A stretch of 64,000 nt of DNA from Leptospira broomii serovar Hurstbridge str. 5399 (GTDB lineage: Bacteria; Spirochaetota; Leptospiria; Leptospirales; Leptospiraceae): assembly GCF_000243715.2 (NCBI RefSeq), contig NZ_AHMO02000008.1, positions 917,001 through 981,000 of the forward strand, read 5' to 3'. A model generated the notes under the pieces. That model worked only from the letters and a program-made list of their open reading frames with translations, searched no databases and was not told where the DNA came from. The position numbers and the translations under genes are program-made. Position 1 is the stretch's first letter. The number at the start of each line of letters is the position of its first letter. Shown here piece by piece: positions 40,299 to 49,052 of the stretch.

Positions 40299-40331
40299 TG
40301 ACCTTCCCATAGTGGGAAGCTTTAGACTATG
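40299..40331 (+). promoter_or_regulatory. CueR-type operator/promoter of copZ-copA
   Basis: A -35 TTGACC (40299-40304) and a -10 TAGACT (40324-40329) are separated by 19 bp, the overlong spacing typical of MerR-family targets. The spacer holds a perfect dyad CTTCCCA-TAG-TGGGAAG at 40304-40320. The sequence is strikingly like the E. coli copA operator. Confidence 0.88.
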
Positions 40332-40357
40332 CCATAGCGATAGAGGAGAAAACTCAA

Positions 40358-40564
40358 ATGAGAGAGCTAAAGATTGATGGAATGACCTGCGATCATTGCG
40401 TATCCACGGTCAAAAAAGCGATTCAGAAAATGGATCCGAATGCGAAGATCGAAATCGACTTAAAAACAGGCATAGCTAAAATAGAAAGCGGTTCTTCCGA
40501 AGACGACCTTTCGAAAGCGATTCGGGAAGAGGGATACACTATCGTGTCCGTTAAGAATATATAG
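40358..40564 (+). CDS. copZ: Copper chaperone
   Basis: The 68-residue HMA-fold protein has the Cu(I) motif MTCDHC (Cys11 and Cys14) and the usual ferredoxin-like beta-alpha-beta-beta-alpha-beta length. Copper chaperones of this type deliver Cu(I) to CopA and to copper regulators. It lies first behind the CueR-type promoter, with GAGGAG upstream of the ATG, and precedes copA by about 105 bases. Confidence 0.93.
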   Translation: MRELKIDGMTCDHCVSTVKKAIQKMDPNAKIEIDLKTGIAKIESGSSEDDLSKAIREEGYTIVSVKNI

Positions 40565-40669
40565 AGTCACAAAGATGAAATCGAATATTCCCGAACATCG
40601 TATTGTGAACTCTTGAAACAATGACGATACTCGCGCCGTGGTATTCGTTTAGGAGAAATCGTAATCAAA

Positions 40670-42937
40670 ATGATCGCAAATAAAACCCAAGCTACCGAAG
40701 AAGTTACGTTAGATTTATTCGGTATGACGTGCGCAAACTGTGCCTTGCGAATCGAGAAAGGTCTGTCCGAATTACCGGGAGTCTCGGAAGCGAGAGTCAA
40801 TTTCGCGCGAGAGACCGCTTTCGTGCGTCATAATTCCGAAACAAAGACTTCGGACCTGCTCTCAAAAGTCGAGTCGCTCGGATATAAAGCCTCCGAGCAT
40901 TCTGATAAGAACTCCGGCGAAGTAAGTAAAGCCCATCAAAATGAAATGAATTCCTTGAAAATTAGATTTTTATTATCTACTTTTTTTTCGCTTCCGTTAC
41001 TTTATTCGATGGTCTCCCATTTCGGATTCCTTTCATTCCTACCGTTACCGAGTTTACTCATGAATCCTTGGGTTCAATTCGTCTTTGCAGCTCCGGTTCA
41101 ATTTTGGATCGGATTTCCATTTTATAGAGGCGCCTTCCGAGCTTTAAGAAACGGCGCGGCGAATATGGACGTGTTAGTTGCTCTCGGAACGACTGCAGCT
41201 TTCGGCTATAGTTTGGCGATCAGTCTTGTTACCGGAATTGCGAACGGAAATCCGTTTTTTCTGGTAACCGACAATCACTCGGCACATTCGATATATCCGC
41301 CTTTGTATTACGAAACGTCCGCAGTATTGCTCACGTTTTTACTAGGGGGGAAGTGGATGGAGGCGGTTGCTAAGGGCAGAAGTTCACAAGCGATACAATC
41401 CCTGCTTGCGTTAAAGCCGGAAATAGCGAGAATAAGGGAAGGAGAAGAATGGATCGAAGTTCCTGCCGAATATTTGAATCCAGGCGACGAAATTCAGATA
41501 CGTCCCGGAGAAAGAATGCCCACCGACGGAACTGTGCTTTCGGGATCTAGCGCCGTCGACGAATCGATGCTAACCGGAGAAAGCCTCCCCATCGAAAAAT
41601 ACCAAGGATCTCAGGTCATGGGCGGGACGATCAATGGCAACGGTGCATTGATCGTTCGAGCGGATAAAGTGGGATCGGAAACACTTCTTTCTTCCATTAT
41701 TCGAACCGTCGAGGAGGCGCAAGCTTCAAAAGCGCCGATTCAAAGAGTCGCGGATCGAATCTCCTCAGTTTTCGTTCCATCGGTGGTTCTTATTGCAGCC
41801 TTGGATTTTATTCTCTGGTATTTTTGGTTGGAGTCCGGAATTTTGGGAGCTGCATTAGAGAAATCGATTGCAGTTCTTGTAATTGCTTGTCCGTGCGCTT
41901 TGGGTCTTGCGACTCCCGTTTCCCTTCTCGTCGGTACCGGAAAAGCCGCTAGCCAAGGCATCTTATTTAGAAATGCCGAAGCCCTCGAAACTACGGCAAC
42001 CCTGGAAGTACTCGCATTCGATAAAACCGGTACGTTAACCGAAGGGAGACCCGCCGTTGACGAAATTCTCACGATCGGAATTGGAGAATTGGAGATTTTG
42101 CGAAAAATTGCTTCGGCCGAATCCGCTTCGGAACATCCGCTGGCAAAAGCAATCGTAGAATTCGGAAAAGAAAAAGGGCTGCGCCTAGAACTTCCGACGG
42201 ATCTTCAAGCGGAGCCGGGAGGAGGACTACGGGCTCATATCAGTAACGAGTCCGTTATCGTAGGAAAGGCGGAATTCCTCTCTTCCAATCCCGAAGACCT
42301 CCCTCCCGAATTGGTCGTTCAAAGCAAAATATGGGAAGCGGAAGGAAAGACAATAGTTTGGGGAAAAGTAGATGGGATTATTCCGTCCTCGATAATCCTC
42401 TCCGTTCAAGATAAATTAAAAGATACCGCAAAAGAAGCCATCGATGAACTCAATCGCTTGGGTTTGGAATTGGTGCTCTTAACGGGAGATCATAAACTTA
42501 CTGCGGAAAGCATCGCGTCCAAACTTGGGATTACCGAAGTCCGTGCATCCTTACATCCAAAAGAAAAATCTGATGTTATCGGAAGCATTCAATCGACCGG
42601 AAAAAAAGTCGGAATGGCTGGAGATGGAATTAACGATGCACCGGCTCTGGCAAAAGCGGAAGTCGGTTTTGCAATGGGAAACGGGACGGATATCGCAATG
42701 GAAACCGCCGGAGTGGTGCTTGTAAAAGGCGACTTGAGAAGACTGGCAGATGCAATACGAATCAGCAGAGCGACAGTGCGCAATATTCGAGAAAATCTGT
42801 TTTGGGCTTTAGCATATAATGCGTTAGGAATTCCGATCGCCGCAGCCGGTTATTTGGCGCCTTGGATTGCCGGAGCCGCAATGGCGTTTAGTTCCGTCTC
42901 GGTTGTGGGGAATGCCTTACGTTTAAAAAGAAAATGA
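40670..42937 (+). CDS. copA: Cu(I)-exporting P1B-type ATPase
   Basis: This 755-residue P-type ATPase has one N-terminal HMA domain with MTCANC (residues about 16-21) and eight expected membrane spans. The transmembrane metal site is CPC (near 408), in VIACPCALGLATP. The phosphorylation site is DKTGT (near 450), followed by the P1B-specific SEHPLAKAI and the hinge GDGINDAPA (near 650). The CPC plus HP combination assigns Cu(I) export to the periplasm. It follows copZ and shares the CueR-type promoter. The ribosome site AGGAG is 14 bases from the ATG. Confidence 0.95.
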   Translation: MIANKTQATEEVTLDLFGMTCANCALRIEKGLSELPGVSEARVNFARETAFVRHNSETKTSDLLSKVESLGYKASEHSDKNSGEVSKAHQNEMNSLKIRFLLSTFFSLPLLYSMVSHFGFLSFLPLPSLLMNPWVQFVFAAPVQFWIGFPFYRGAFRALRNGAANMDVLVALGTTAAFGYSLAISLVTGIANGNPFFLVTDNHSAHSIYPPLYYETSAVLLTFLLGGKWMEAVAKGRSSQAIQSLLALKPEIARIREGEEWIEVPAEYLNPGDEIQIRPGERMPTDGTVLSGSSAVDESMLTGESLPIEKYQGSQVMGGTINGNGALIVRADKVGSETLLSSIIRTVEEAQASKAPIQRVADRISSVFVPSVVLIAALDFILWYFWLESGILGAALEKSIAVLVIACPCALGLATPVSLLVGTGKAASQGILFRNAEALETTATLEVLAFDKTGTLTEGRPAVDEILTIGIGELEILRKIASAESASEHPLAKAIVEFGKEKGLRLELPTDLQAEPGGGLRAHISNESVIVGKAEFLSSNPEDLPPELVVQSKIWEAEGKTIVWGKVDGIIPSSIILSVQDKLKDTAKEAIDELNRLGLELVLLTGDHKLTAESIASKLGITEVRASLHPKEKSDVIGSIQSTGKKVGMAGDGINDAPALAKAEVGFAMGNGTDIAMETAGVVLVKGDLRRLADAIRISRATVRNIRENLFWALAYNALGIPIAAAGYLAPWIAGAAMAFSSVSVVGNALRLKRK

Positions 42938-43055
42938 AAGACGAATTCCGCAGTATGCCTCTACGTTGAATCGGACATAAGGATGAAATTCACGAACTAG
43001 TTCTTATCTGACAGCGAGGTCAATTTCACCCCCCTATAAAACCGAAAATTAGAGT

Positions 43056-43907
43056 ATGCTAAGCCTACCTGCTAACAAGTTTCGACTTGGCTTAATTTTA
43101 TTCGGCTTACCGATTTTGCTCGGTGTTCCAACGGGCGGAATCAAAGCGGATATAGACAGCAACAGGGCGACGGCATTACTTCGAATTGAACATGGACTGA
43201 AGGAAAACGAATTCCATCTCAAAACCATAAATAGCACAATCTCGAACTTCGGAAGCCAGGACGATAGGGCTTTATATCGTCGTTGCATCCAGCATCACAT
43301 AGAAACCTTCACTCTTTATCTGCAATTCGATTTGCCCCATTCCTATGACGAAATGAGGCAAACACAGCGACTTTTAGTCGGTCTATATTCCGGAGTCGTG
43401 GAGACCAATCGAAATCAGGTGCGACGCGAGCTGGACCTCCTGGCAAAATACGCCCTCCGGACAAAGGATGCTGAGGCAATTCATCAGTTGGAAATCGGAT
43501 ACAGGGAATTAGGAGCGGCAGGAATTAAGAAAACGATCGCTGACAATACTAGGCCCTACCTGCCCGGTATCAAAACCCAATATCTTTATGAATCCTTAAA
43601 GTTATTAAAGCAATCCCGCAAGTATATGGTATTACTTTCCCTTAAGTTTTTATCCGATTTCCAGCCCGATTTGCAATCTCACGAATTCGAAGAAGTTTAT
43701 AATGAAATCAATCGAGCGATGTTCACGAAAGCGGATCAATATTCCCGAATTCACTTCGATAATAACTTCATGATTTTCAACGCTGAAAATCTCTACGAAG
43801 CCACTTGGGCGGCTCCGGCTTTGGAAGAACTCGAGAAATCATTGGGTGAAATCGATCCGGGCTTAAATCGCCAGCGTCGTCAGGCAAAACGAAGCCTAAC
43901 TCCCTAA
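43056..43907 (+). CDS. Secreted helical protein, unknown function
   Basis: The 283-residue protein begins with a signal peptide-like segment (KFRLGLILFGLPILLGVPTGGIKAD). The mature part is helical, with heptad-like spacing (NRATALLRIEHGLKENEFHLKTI; YESLKLLKQSRKYMVLLSL). I do not recognise a family with confidence. No catalytic motif, lipobox or membrane barrel is visible. It lies downstream of copA on the same strand (119-base gap) and upstream of the DUF4178 gene. A role in the envelope is inferred from export only. Confidence 0.7.
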   Translation: MLSLPANKFRLGLILFGLPILLGVPTGGIKADIDSNRATALLRIEHGLKENEFHLKTINSTISNFGSQDDRALYRRCIQHHIETFTLYLQFDLPHSYDEMRQTQRLLVGLYSGVVETNRNQVRRELDLLAKYALRTKDAEAIHQLEIGYRELGAAGIKKTIADNTRPYLPGIKTQYLYESLKLLKQSRKYMVLLSLKFLSDFQPDLQSHEFEEVYNEINRAMFTKADQYSRIHFDNNFMIFNAENLYEATWAAPALEELEKSLGEIDPGLNRQRRQAKRSLTP

Positions 43908-43994
43908 AAAGCCCCTGACACGATTGGAAATTTCTTTTCATCGAAATAAAACCAGGATTGACAACTAGTCTTCGTAACGGTATTTCCTTCCTTT

Positions 43995-45968
43995 GTGCCG
44001 GAACTAACTTGTCCCAACTGCGGAGCCCCCGTACCATTTGTTAATAAAGCGTCCGTTTACGCAATTTGCTCGAATTGCAGGACTCTCTCGTTAAAAAATG
44101 ACGTAAACCTCGAGAAAATCGGAACGTCCGGAGAGTTAACGGATGACAATACCCTTATCCAAATCGGAACAGAAGGAACGTTTCAAAATAAGAACTTCAG
44201 GGTCCTCGGGAGAATTCAGCTAAAATTCGATCTCGGATTCTGGAATGAATGGTACGTCACGGAAGACGGGGGAAATACCGCTTGGATCGGGGAAGCGCAA
44301 GGAACTTATTTTTACACCAAATTGGATTCTAAAATCCAACCGAATCTTTTTCCTCACATTCCGATCCCCGAAAAAGAGGCTCCCATACTCGTTTACGAGG
44401 CAGGAGGGAAAAAAGACCAATTAACTCCGGGCGATACGTTCAGTCTCAATGGAACCTGGACTCTAAAAGAAATCATGACGGCCGAATGTGTCGGAGGCGA
44501 AGGTGAGCTCCCCATCGGATTCGAAACAGGATATACCGCCGTCTTATTGGATCTTGCAAATGAAGAAGGTCGCTTCGCCACGATCGACTATTCCGAAAAT
44601 CCGCCTCTATTCTTTCTAGGTGATTCTGCAACGTTTGAAGAGCTTCATCTAAGAAATCTGAAAGAGAATGCGATCGCATACGGTGCAGGACAAATCCAAG
44701 CGCGTTCGATACAATGCGTCGGATGCGGGGCATCCATCAACCAACTTAGGCCTGATTTTTCCAAGTCAATCGCATGCGAATATTGCGGAACCGTAATGGA
44801 CACTGAGCGGGACGATTTGAAAGTCATCGCAAAATTCGAGAAAGTTTCTAAAGAAGGAATTTTCTTACCTCTGGGCACTCCAATCAAATTACCGAATCAC
44901 CCTGAGTCGAAGGTATTGGGAATCCTTCGAAAATCCACCGAAGACGACGGGGAAACGTTCGAATGGACTGATTACCTACTCCACTATCCCGGCGGATATG
45001 CTTGGTTAAACGAAAACGGTCTAAACTGGACCTATTTTGAACCTTTACTCGGGATTCCGAAATGGGCTCCTGGGCTTAAAAGAATTTTCGGAAAGGAAAA
45101 ATATAGTTGGTATGGAAGATCCGATTCCAATACGGATCTTGCACTCGGTGAATTCTACTGGAAAGTCCAAGCGGGAGAAAAAGCGGAAATAGAGGATTTT
45201 ACGTCTCCTCCGTATATGCTTTCTTCCGAAAGAACGGATCGTGAAATTTTTTGGTCGAAAGGGACCTTTGTTCCGTTCGATCAAATGAAAACCGCAGTGC
45301 CTCTGGAAGTCGCGTCTAAATTACAGCGCCCTGAGGATGTAGGTGCTTGCCAACCCAATCCTTTTAAGATCCGGTTGAAACGAAATTTGCTCGTAGCGGC
45401 AGTACTAACGGCCGCCTTCTTCTTGTTTCAAGTATATGGTTGTTTAAAATCCAAGAACCTTACCGTGTTCGAAGGTGACTTCAATTATACGCAAACATCC
45501 GTGCCTGGCACCGATATCGGATCCCCGAACTATAGGGATAATTCATTCGTTACCGATATTTTTGAAATTCCCGGAAGCGCTTCCGATAACGTCGAAATCC
45601 AACTGGAAGCGCCCGATCTAGATAATAAATATATGTATTTCTCACTGGCATTAATCGATGCGGATACTGATACCGCTTACGATACTTCCGTTGAAACCAG
45701 TTACTATCACGGAGTGGACGACGGAGAATCCTGGTCGGAAGGTTCCAAGTCGGATTCAAAATCGCTAGCGGAAATTCCACCCGGACATTATTACTTACGT
45801 CTGGAAACTCAATCGGACTTTCGTTATGGTGCGGGAGCCAAGTATAAAGTAAAAGTGATTCGAGGCGTGATGAGTCCGGCGCCTTTCTTTATCTTTGGAA
45901 TTCTACTTTGGATTCCCTTAATATATACCTTCTTTCGAAGTTACTCCTTCGAAAGCAAAAGAGGTTAA
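43995..45968 (+). CDS. DUF4178 protein with two zinc-ribbon modules and C-terminal membrane spans
   Basis: The 657-residue protein opens with a zinc ribbon (CPNCGAPV...CSNC, Cys pairs near 5-8 and 25-28) and a beta-rich DUF4178 region. A second zinc-ribbon pair follows (CVGCGASI...CEYCG, near 250-280) with a second DUF4178-like region, so the unit is duplicated. A membrane span near 465-485 (LLVAAVLTAAFFLF) and one near the C-terminus bracket an extracytoplasmic beta domain. The start is GTG 43995; no ATG is available in frame close by. The next two genes, a small protein and a spermidine-synthase-like protein, are a known neighbourhood of DUF4178 genes. Confidence 0.82.
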   Translation: MPELTCPNCGAPVPFVNKASVYAICSNCRTLSLKNDVNLEKIGTSGELTDDNTLIQIGTEGTFQNKNFRVLGRIQLKFDLGFWNEWYVTEDGGNTAWIGEAQGTYFYTKLDSKIQPNLFPHIPIPEKEAPILVYEAGGKKDQLTPGDTFSLNGTWTLKEIMTAECVGGEGELPIGFETGYTAVLLDLANEEGRFATIDYSENPPLFFLGDSATFEELHLRNLKENAIAYGAGQIQARSIQCVGCGASINQLRPDFSKSIACEYCGTVMDTERDDLKVIAKFEKVSKEGIFLPLGTPIKLPNHPESKVLGILRKSTEDDGETFEWTDYLLHYPGGYAWLNENGLNWTYFEPLLGIPKWAPGLKRIFGKEKYSWYGRSDSNTDLALGEFYWKVQAGEKAEIEDFTSPPYMLSSERTDREIFWSKGTFVPFDQMKTAVPLEVASKLQRPEDVGACQPNPFKIRLKRNLLVAAVLTAAFFLFQVYGCLKSKNLTVFEGDFNYTQTSVPGTDIGSPNYRDNSFVTDIFEIPGSASDNVEIQLEAPDLDNKYMYFSLALIDADTDTAYDTSVETSYYHGVDDGESWSEGSKSDSKSLAEIPPGHYYLRLETQSDFRYGAGAKYKVKVIRGVMSPAPFFIFGILLWIPLIYTFFRSYSFESKRG

Positions 45969-45977
45969 AACGAGTTT

Positions 45978-46175
45978 ATGTCGAATTTTTTAAAAGGCTT
46001 ACTTTACCCTTTATTTGCCGCATCAATGGCCTTCGGATTTTACTCCCAATATCGAACGGGCGGAGCTTCGACCGAATACGAAACTATTTCGAAAGTTCCT
46101 AAAACGGTGAGGCAAAATCCGGGGATTTATCGATCCCATTATAATTGGTTCTCGACGTATTCCGGAGGAAAATAA
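45978..46175 (+). CDS. Small membrane/exported protein in DUF4178-SpeE-like cluster
   Basis: This 65-residue protein starts nine bases after the DUF4178 gene. It has one hydrophobic segment ([18 protein letters not shown]) and ends in [14 protein letters not shown]. The tight spacing, the same strand and the fact that its end carries the GGAGG ribosome-binding site of the next gene support it as real. I cannot name its function. A membrane link between the DUF4178 and spermidine-synthase-like proteins is inference. Confidence 0.7.
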   Translation: MSNFLKGLLYPLFAASMAFGFYSQYRTGGASTEYETISKVPKTVRQNPGIYRSHYNWFSTYSGGK

Positions 46176-46176
46176 T

Positions 46177-47676
46177 CTGCAACGGGCGCTATTAGTTTCC
46201 GTATTAATCCTATCTTCTTGCGGACTCGTTTACGAACTTTTAGCCGGGACCGTCGCGAGTTATCTTCTCGGAGAAACTGTCACTCAGTTCTCCCTAGTCA
46301 TCGGTGTTTATTTATTTTCCATGGGTATCGGAAGTTGGCTCTCCCGATACCTTCTAAAAGACCTGGTGCCCAAATTTCTCGAAGTTGAGCTCGCCTTAGG
46401 ATTATTAGGCGGATCGAGCGCCGCATTGCTATTTCTAAGTTTCGGGCATACTCGAATTTTTCAAATCCCTCTTTTCGCGATCGTAGTCGTAGTGGGAATT
46501 CTAGTCGGCATGGAAATTCCTTTGCTGCTTCGCATTCTGCAAAAGAAACTCGGTTTCCGGGATCTGGTCTCCAAGGTCTTGAGTTTGGATTATGCAGGCG
46601 CCCTCCTAGCCTCCCTAGCCTTTCCGATCTTCTTTGCGCCTAAATTAGGAATGGTCAGGACTTCCTTTTTCTTCGGAATTTTAAACGCCGGAACCGCTCT
46701 ATGGGGAACCTGGATGCTTCCCTTATCGGAAAGGGAAAAGAATATGCTACGAACCAAATCCGTAATCGTTCTAACATTCTTGTCCTTTGGACTGGCCTTC
46801 GCCGAATCGATTACCACTTATAGCGAGGAGAATCTTTACACCGACGAAATCGTTTATTCGAAACAGACTCGTTTTCAAAAGATCATAGTAACCCGATACA
46901 AAAGCGAACTTAGACTTTTTTTAAACGGACATTTGCAATTTAGTTCGAGAGACGAATACAGATATCACGAAGTTTTAGTTCATCCAGCTATGCTATCTCA
47001 TCCCAACCCTAAAAGAATTCTCGTATTAGGAGGAGGTGACGGTCTCGCAGTTCGTGAAATTCTAAAGTATCCTAACGTGCAAAACGTGACATTGGTCGAT
47101 CTGGATCCGGAAATGACCAAGCTTTTCGCACAACAATCGTTATTAACGCAAATCAACCGTTCCAGTCTTAACGATCCGAGAGTGAAAATTCAAAATGCGG
47201 ATGCTTTCCTTTGGCTGGAAGAATCTGGCGAAACTTTCGACGTAGTTTTAATCGACTTTCCGGACCCTAGCAATTTTTCTATCGGAAAATTATATACGAC
47301 TGCATTTTATAAAAGCTTGAAGCGCAGATTGAATCCGTTATCGATCGTCGAAATTCAATCCACTTCGCCGTTGTTTGCAAGAATGTCGTTTTGGTGCGTA
47401 GAGGCGACTCTTCGCGAGTCCGGATTTAAAACTAGACCTTTACATGTGTACGTTCCTTCTTTCGGCGAATGGGGATTCGTATTAGCGGGAACGCGACAAT
47501 TACCGGATTATAGTCGCGACCTTCCGAAAGAATTACGTTTCTTGAATCTTACGGAATTGGAAACTCTTTCGGACTTTCCGGAAGACATGTCTCGCCTTCC
47601 GGTAGAATCCAATCGACTGGACAATCAATCGTTAGTTCGATATTATGACCAGGAATGGAATCGATTGTTGGATTGA
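46177..47676 (+). CDS. Membrane spermidine-synthase-like protein, probable CTG start
   Basis: The 499-residue protein has about six N-terminal membrane spans and a C-terminal spermidine-synthase-like domain with the SAM/dcSAM-binding motif [17 protein letters not shown], followed by LVDLDPEMT and the acidic DFPDP. The first ATG in frame is 46321, but the conserved family start ([20 protein letters not shown]) lies upstream with no canonical start codon. CTG 46177 is in frame and has GGAGG eight bases upstream at 46164-46168, overlapping the end of the preceding gene. CTG is therefore the best start. The product may be an aminopropyltransferase-like enzyme, but the substrate is unknown. Confidence 0.82.
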   Translation: MQRALLVSVLILSSCGLVYELLAGTVASYLLGETVTQFSLVIGVYLFSMGIGSWLSRYLLKDLVPKFLEVELALGLLGGSSAALLFLSFGHTRIFQIPLFAIVVVVGILVGMEIPLLLRILQKKLGFRDLVSKVLSLDYAGALLASLAFPIFFAPKLGMVRTSFFFGILNAGTALWGTWMLPLSEREKNMLRTKSVIVLTFLSFGLAFAESITTYSEENLYTDEIVYSKQTRFQKIIVTRYKSELRLFLNGHLQFSSRDEYRYHEVLVHPAMLSHPNPKRILVLGGGDGLAVREILKYPNVQNVTLVDLDPEMTKLFAQQSLLTQINRSSLNDPRVKIQNADAFLWLEESGETFDVVLIDFPDPSNFSIGKLYTTAFYKSLKRRLNPLSIVEIQSTSPLFARMSFWCVEATLRESGFKTRPLHVYVPSFGEWGFVLAGTRQLPDYSRDLPKELRFLNLTELETLSDFPEDMSRLPVESNRLDNQSLVRYYDQEWNRLLD

Positions 47677-48083
47677 ATTTTTGGGCGGCCCCCTCTCTTT
47701 GTTCGGGTCACGCTGCTTCGGACTCCGCGCTCGCTACGGTCACGGCGCATTAAATCGATTCTAAAACCTATATTTACTCTATTGCCGTGACTGCTTCGCA
47801 CCCTCCGCATCGTTGCCGCGAGACTTCCGCTTTTCAATTGCCTAACTGTCCTACCGTTGATAATTATCATCTTCGCTATAGGACGGTTTGATCATTATCG
47901 CGTGGAAAAATATCACAGAATCGGTTATTGTACGCATACGTAGACGAATATCTTAATAGCCGCGAAAATTATGATGATAAACTTATTTTCATTCGTTACT
48001 GTATCTTCACACTCCTCCGCCTTTTTTTCACGGATAAAACCGATTAAGAATAAGAACCGGAAAATTGGCAAAGGCGCAACGGA
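47677..48083. other. Intergenic region with degenerate GC-rich repeats and a nested palindrome
   Basis: About 407 bases with no convincing gene. A GC-rich block at 47686-47745 contains CTGCTTCG at 47713-47720, and a degenerate second copy of the surrounding motif recurs at 47791-47818. Further on, the palindrome TGATAATTATCA (47858-47869) lies inside outer arms GTCCTA (47848) and TAGGAC (47879-47884). The inner palindrome resembles half of a Fur box, but this is weak. Confidence 0.55.
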
Positions 48084-48833
48084 ATGAAATCGATAATCGG
48101 ATCCTTCGAGCATTATATTATCCTAATAATTACCGTTTTTTTATCCGTTTCGTTAATCTGGATCGCAAAATCCGTGCAAAAAAAGGAAACTGTCAAACGG
48201 ATCGGTTATGGAATTGCCGCCGTACTAATAATTAATGCGTCAGTCTATGTCTTTTACAGAATTAGCAGAGGCTATTGGGACCTCCGTTACGATCTTCCAA
48301 TGGAGTTTTGCGATTGGGCGATGATCGTGACCACATTAGCGTTGGTTACCCGTAAAAGGACTGTCTCCGAGCTTTCTTATTTTTGGGTTTTAGGCGGATC
48401 CATACAGGCGGCCATCACTCCGAATTTACAGTTTAATTTTCCGCATGCGTACTTCTTTTTGTTTTTCATCGGACATTCCGGATTAATTATTGCAGCCTTA
48501 TATTTGGTTTTCGGTCTTAAATTATATCCTCGAAAAGGGTCTGTGACGAGAGTACTTCTTTATAGTCAAATATACTTTATCCTCGCGTTACTTTTGGATT
48601 TCCAACTAGACACAAATTACGGTTTTCTAAGATATAAATCGGCTAACGGATCATTCTTGGATTATTTAGGAAAATGGCCTTTCTATTTGATATCGCTTCA
48701 GATCGTAGGAATCGGAGTCATCCTATTATTATACCTCCCTTTCTTTATTCGAAGAGCAAACTGGGATATAATACGGAAAAAAATCGCTCACGGACTCAGT
48801 TTCTTTACTGTCGGAAGCCCGCGAATCCGCTGA
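48084..48833 (+). CDS. TIGR02206/YwaF-family integral membrane protein
   Basis: The 249-residue protein has about seven membrane spans. The segments LPMEFCDWAMIVTTLAL, YFWVLGGSIQAAITPN and HSGLIIAALYLVFGL match the conserved core of the TIGR02206 (YwaF) family of uncharacterised membrane proteins. No enzyme motif is seen and the role of the family is unknown. It starts at ATG 48084 with a weak ribosome site. It stands between the spermidine-synthase-like gene and the MgtA-type gene, with large gaps on both sides. Confidence 0.8.
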   Translation: MKSIIGSFEHYIILIITVFLSVSLIWIAKSVQKKETVKRIGYGIAAVLIINASVYVFYRISRGYWDLRYDLPMEFCDWAMIVTTLALVTRKRTVSELSYFWVLGGSIQAAITPNLQFNFPHAYFFLFFIGHSGLIIAALYLVFGLKLYPRKGSVTRVLLYSQIYFILALLLDFQLDTNYGFLRYKSANGSFLDYLGKWPFYLISLQIVGIGVILLLYLPFFIRRANWDIIRKKIAHGLSFFTVGSPRIR

Positions 48834-49052
48834 GGAAACCGAAGAAGATATTCCTCATCCAATGTATAATGTCCCATCCTAAAATAAAGAACCCGACTAA
48901 TGCCGTAAAGATTCGGAATGAAACTAAACATCGAATTTTAAAAAAACCCCATCGCACTCAATCGCCTTGCTTTTCATCGCGAGTAATTTCCCCGATTGAA
49001 GTCTTTACGATTTGGACGTTTCTCGGAACGAAGTATCTGTTGAAGATTACCC

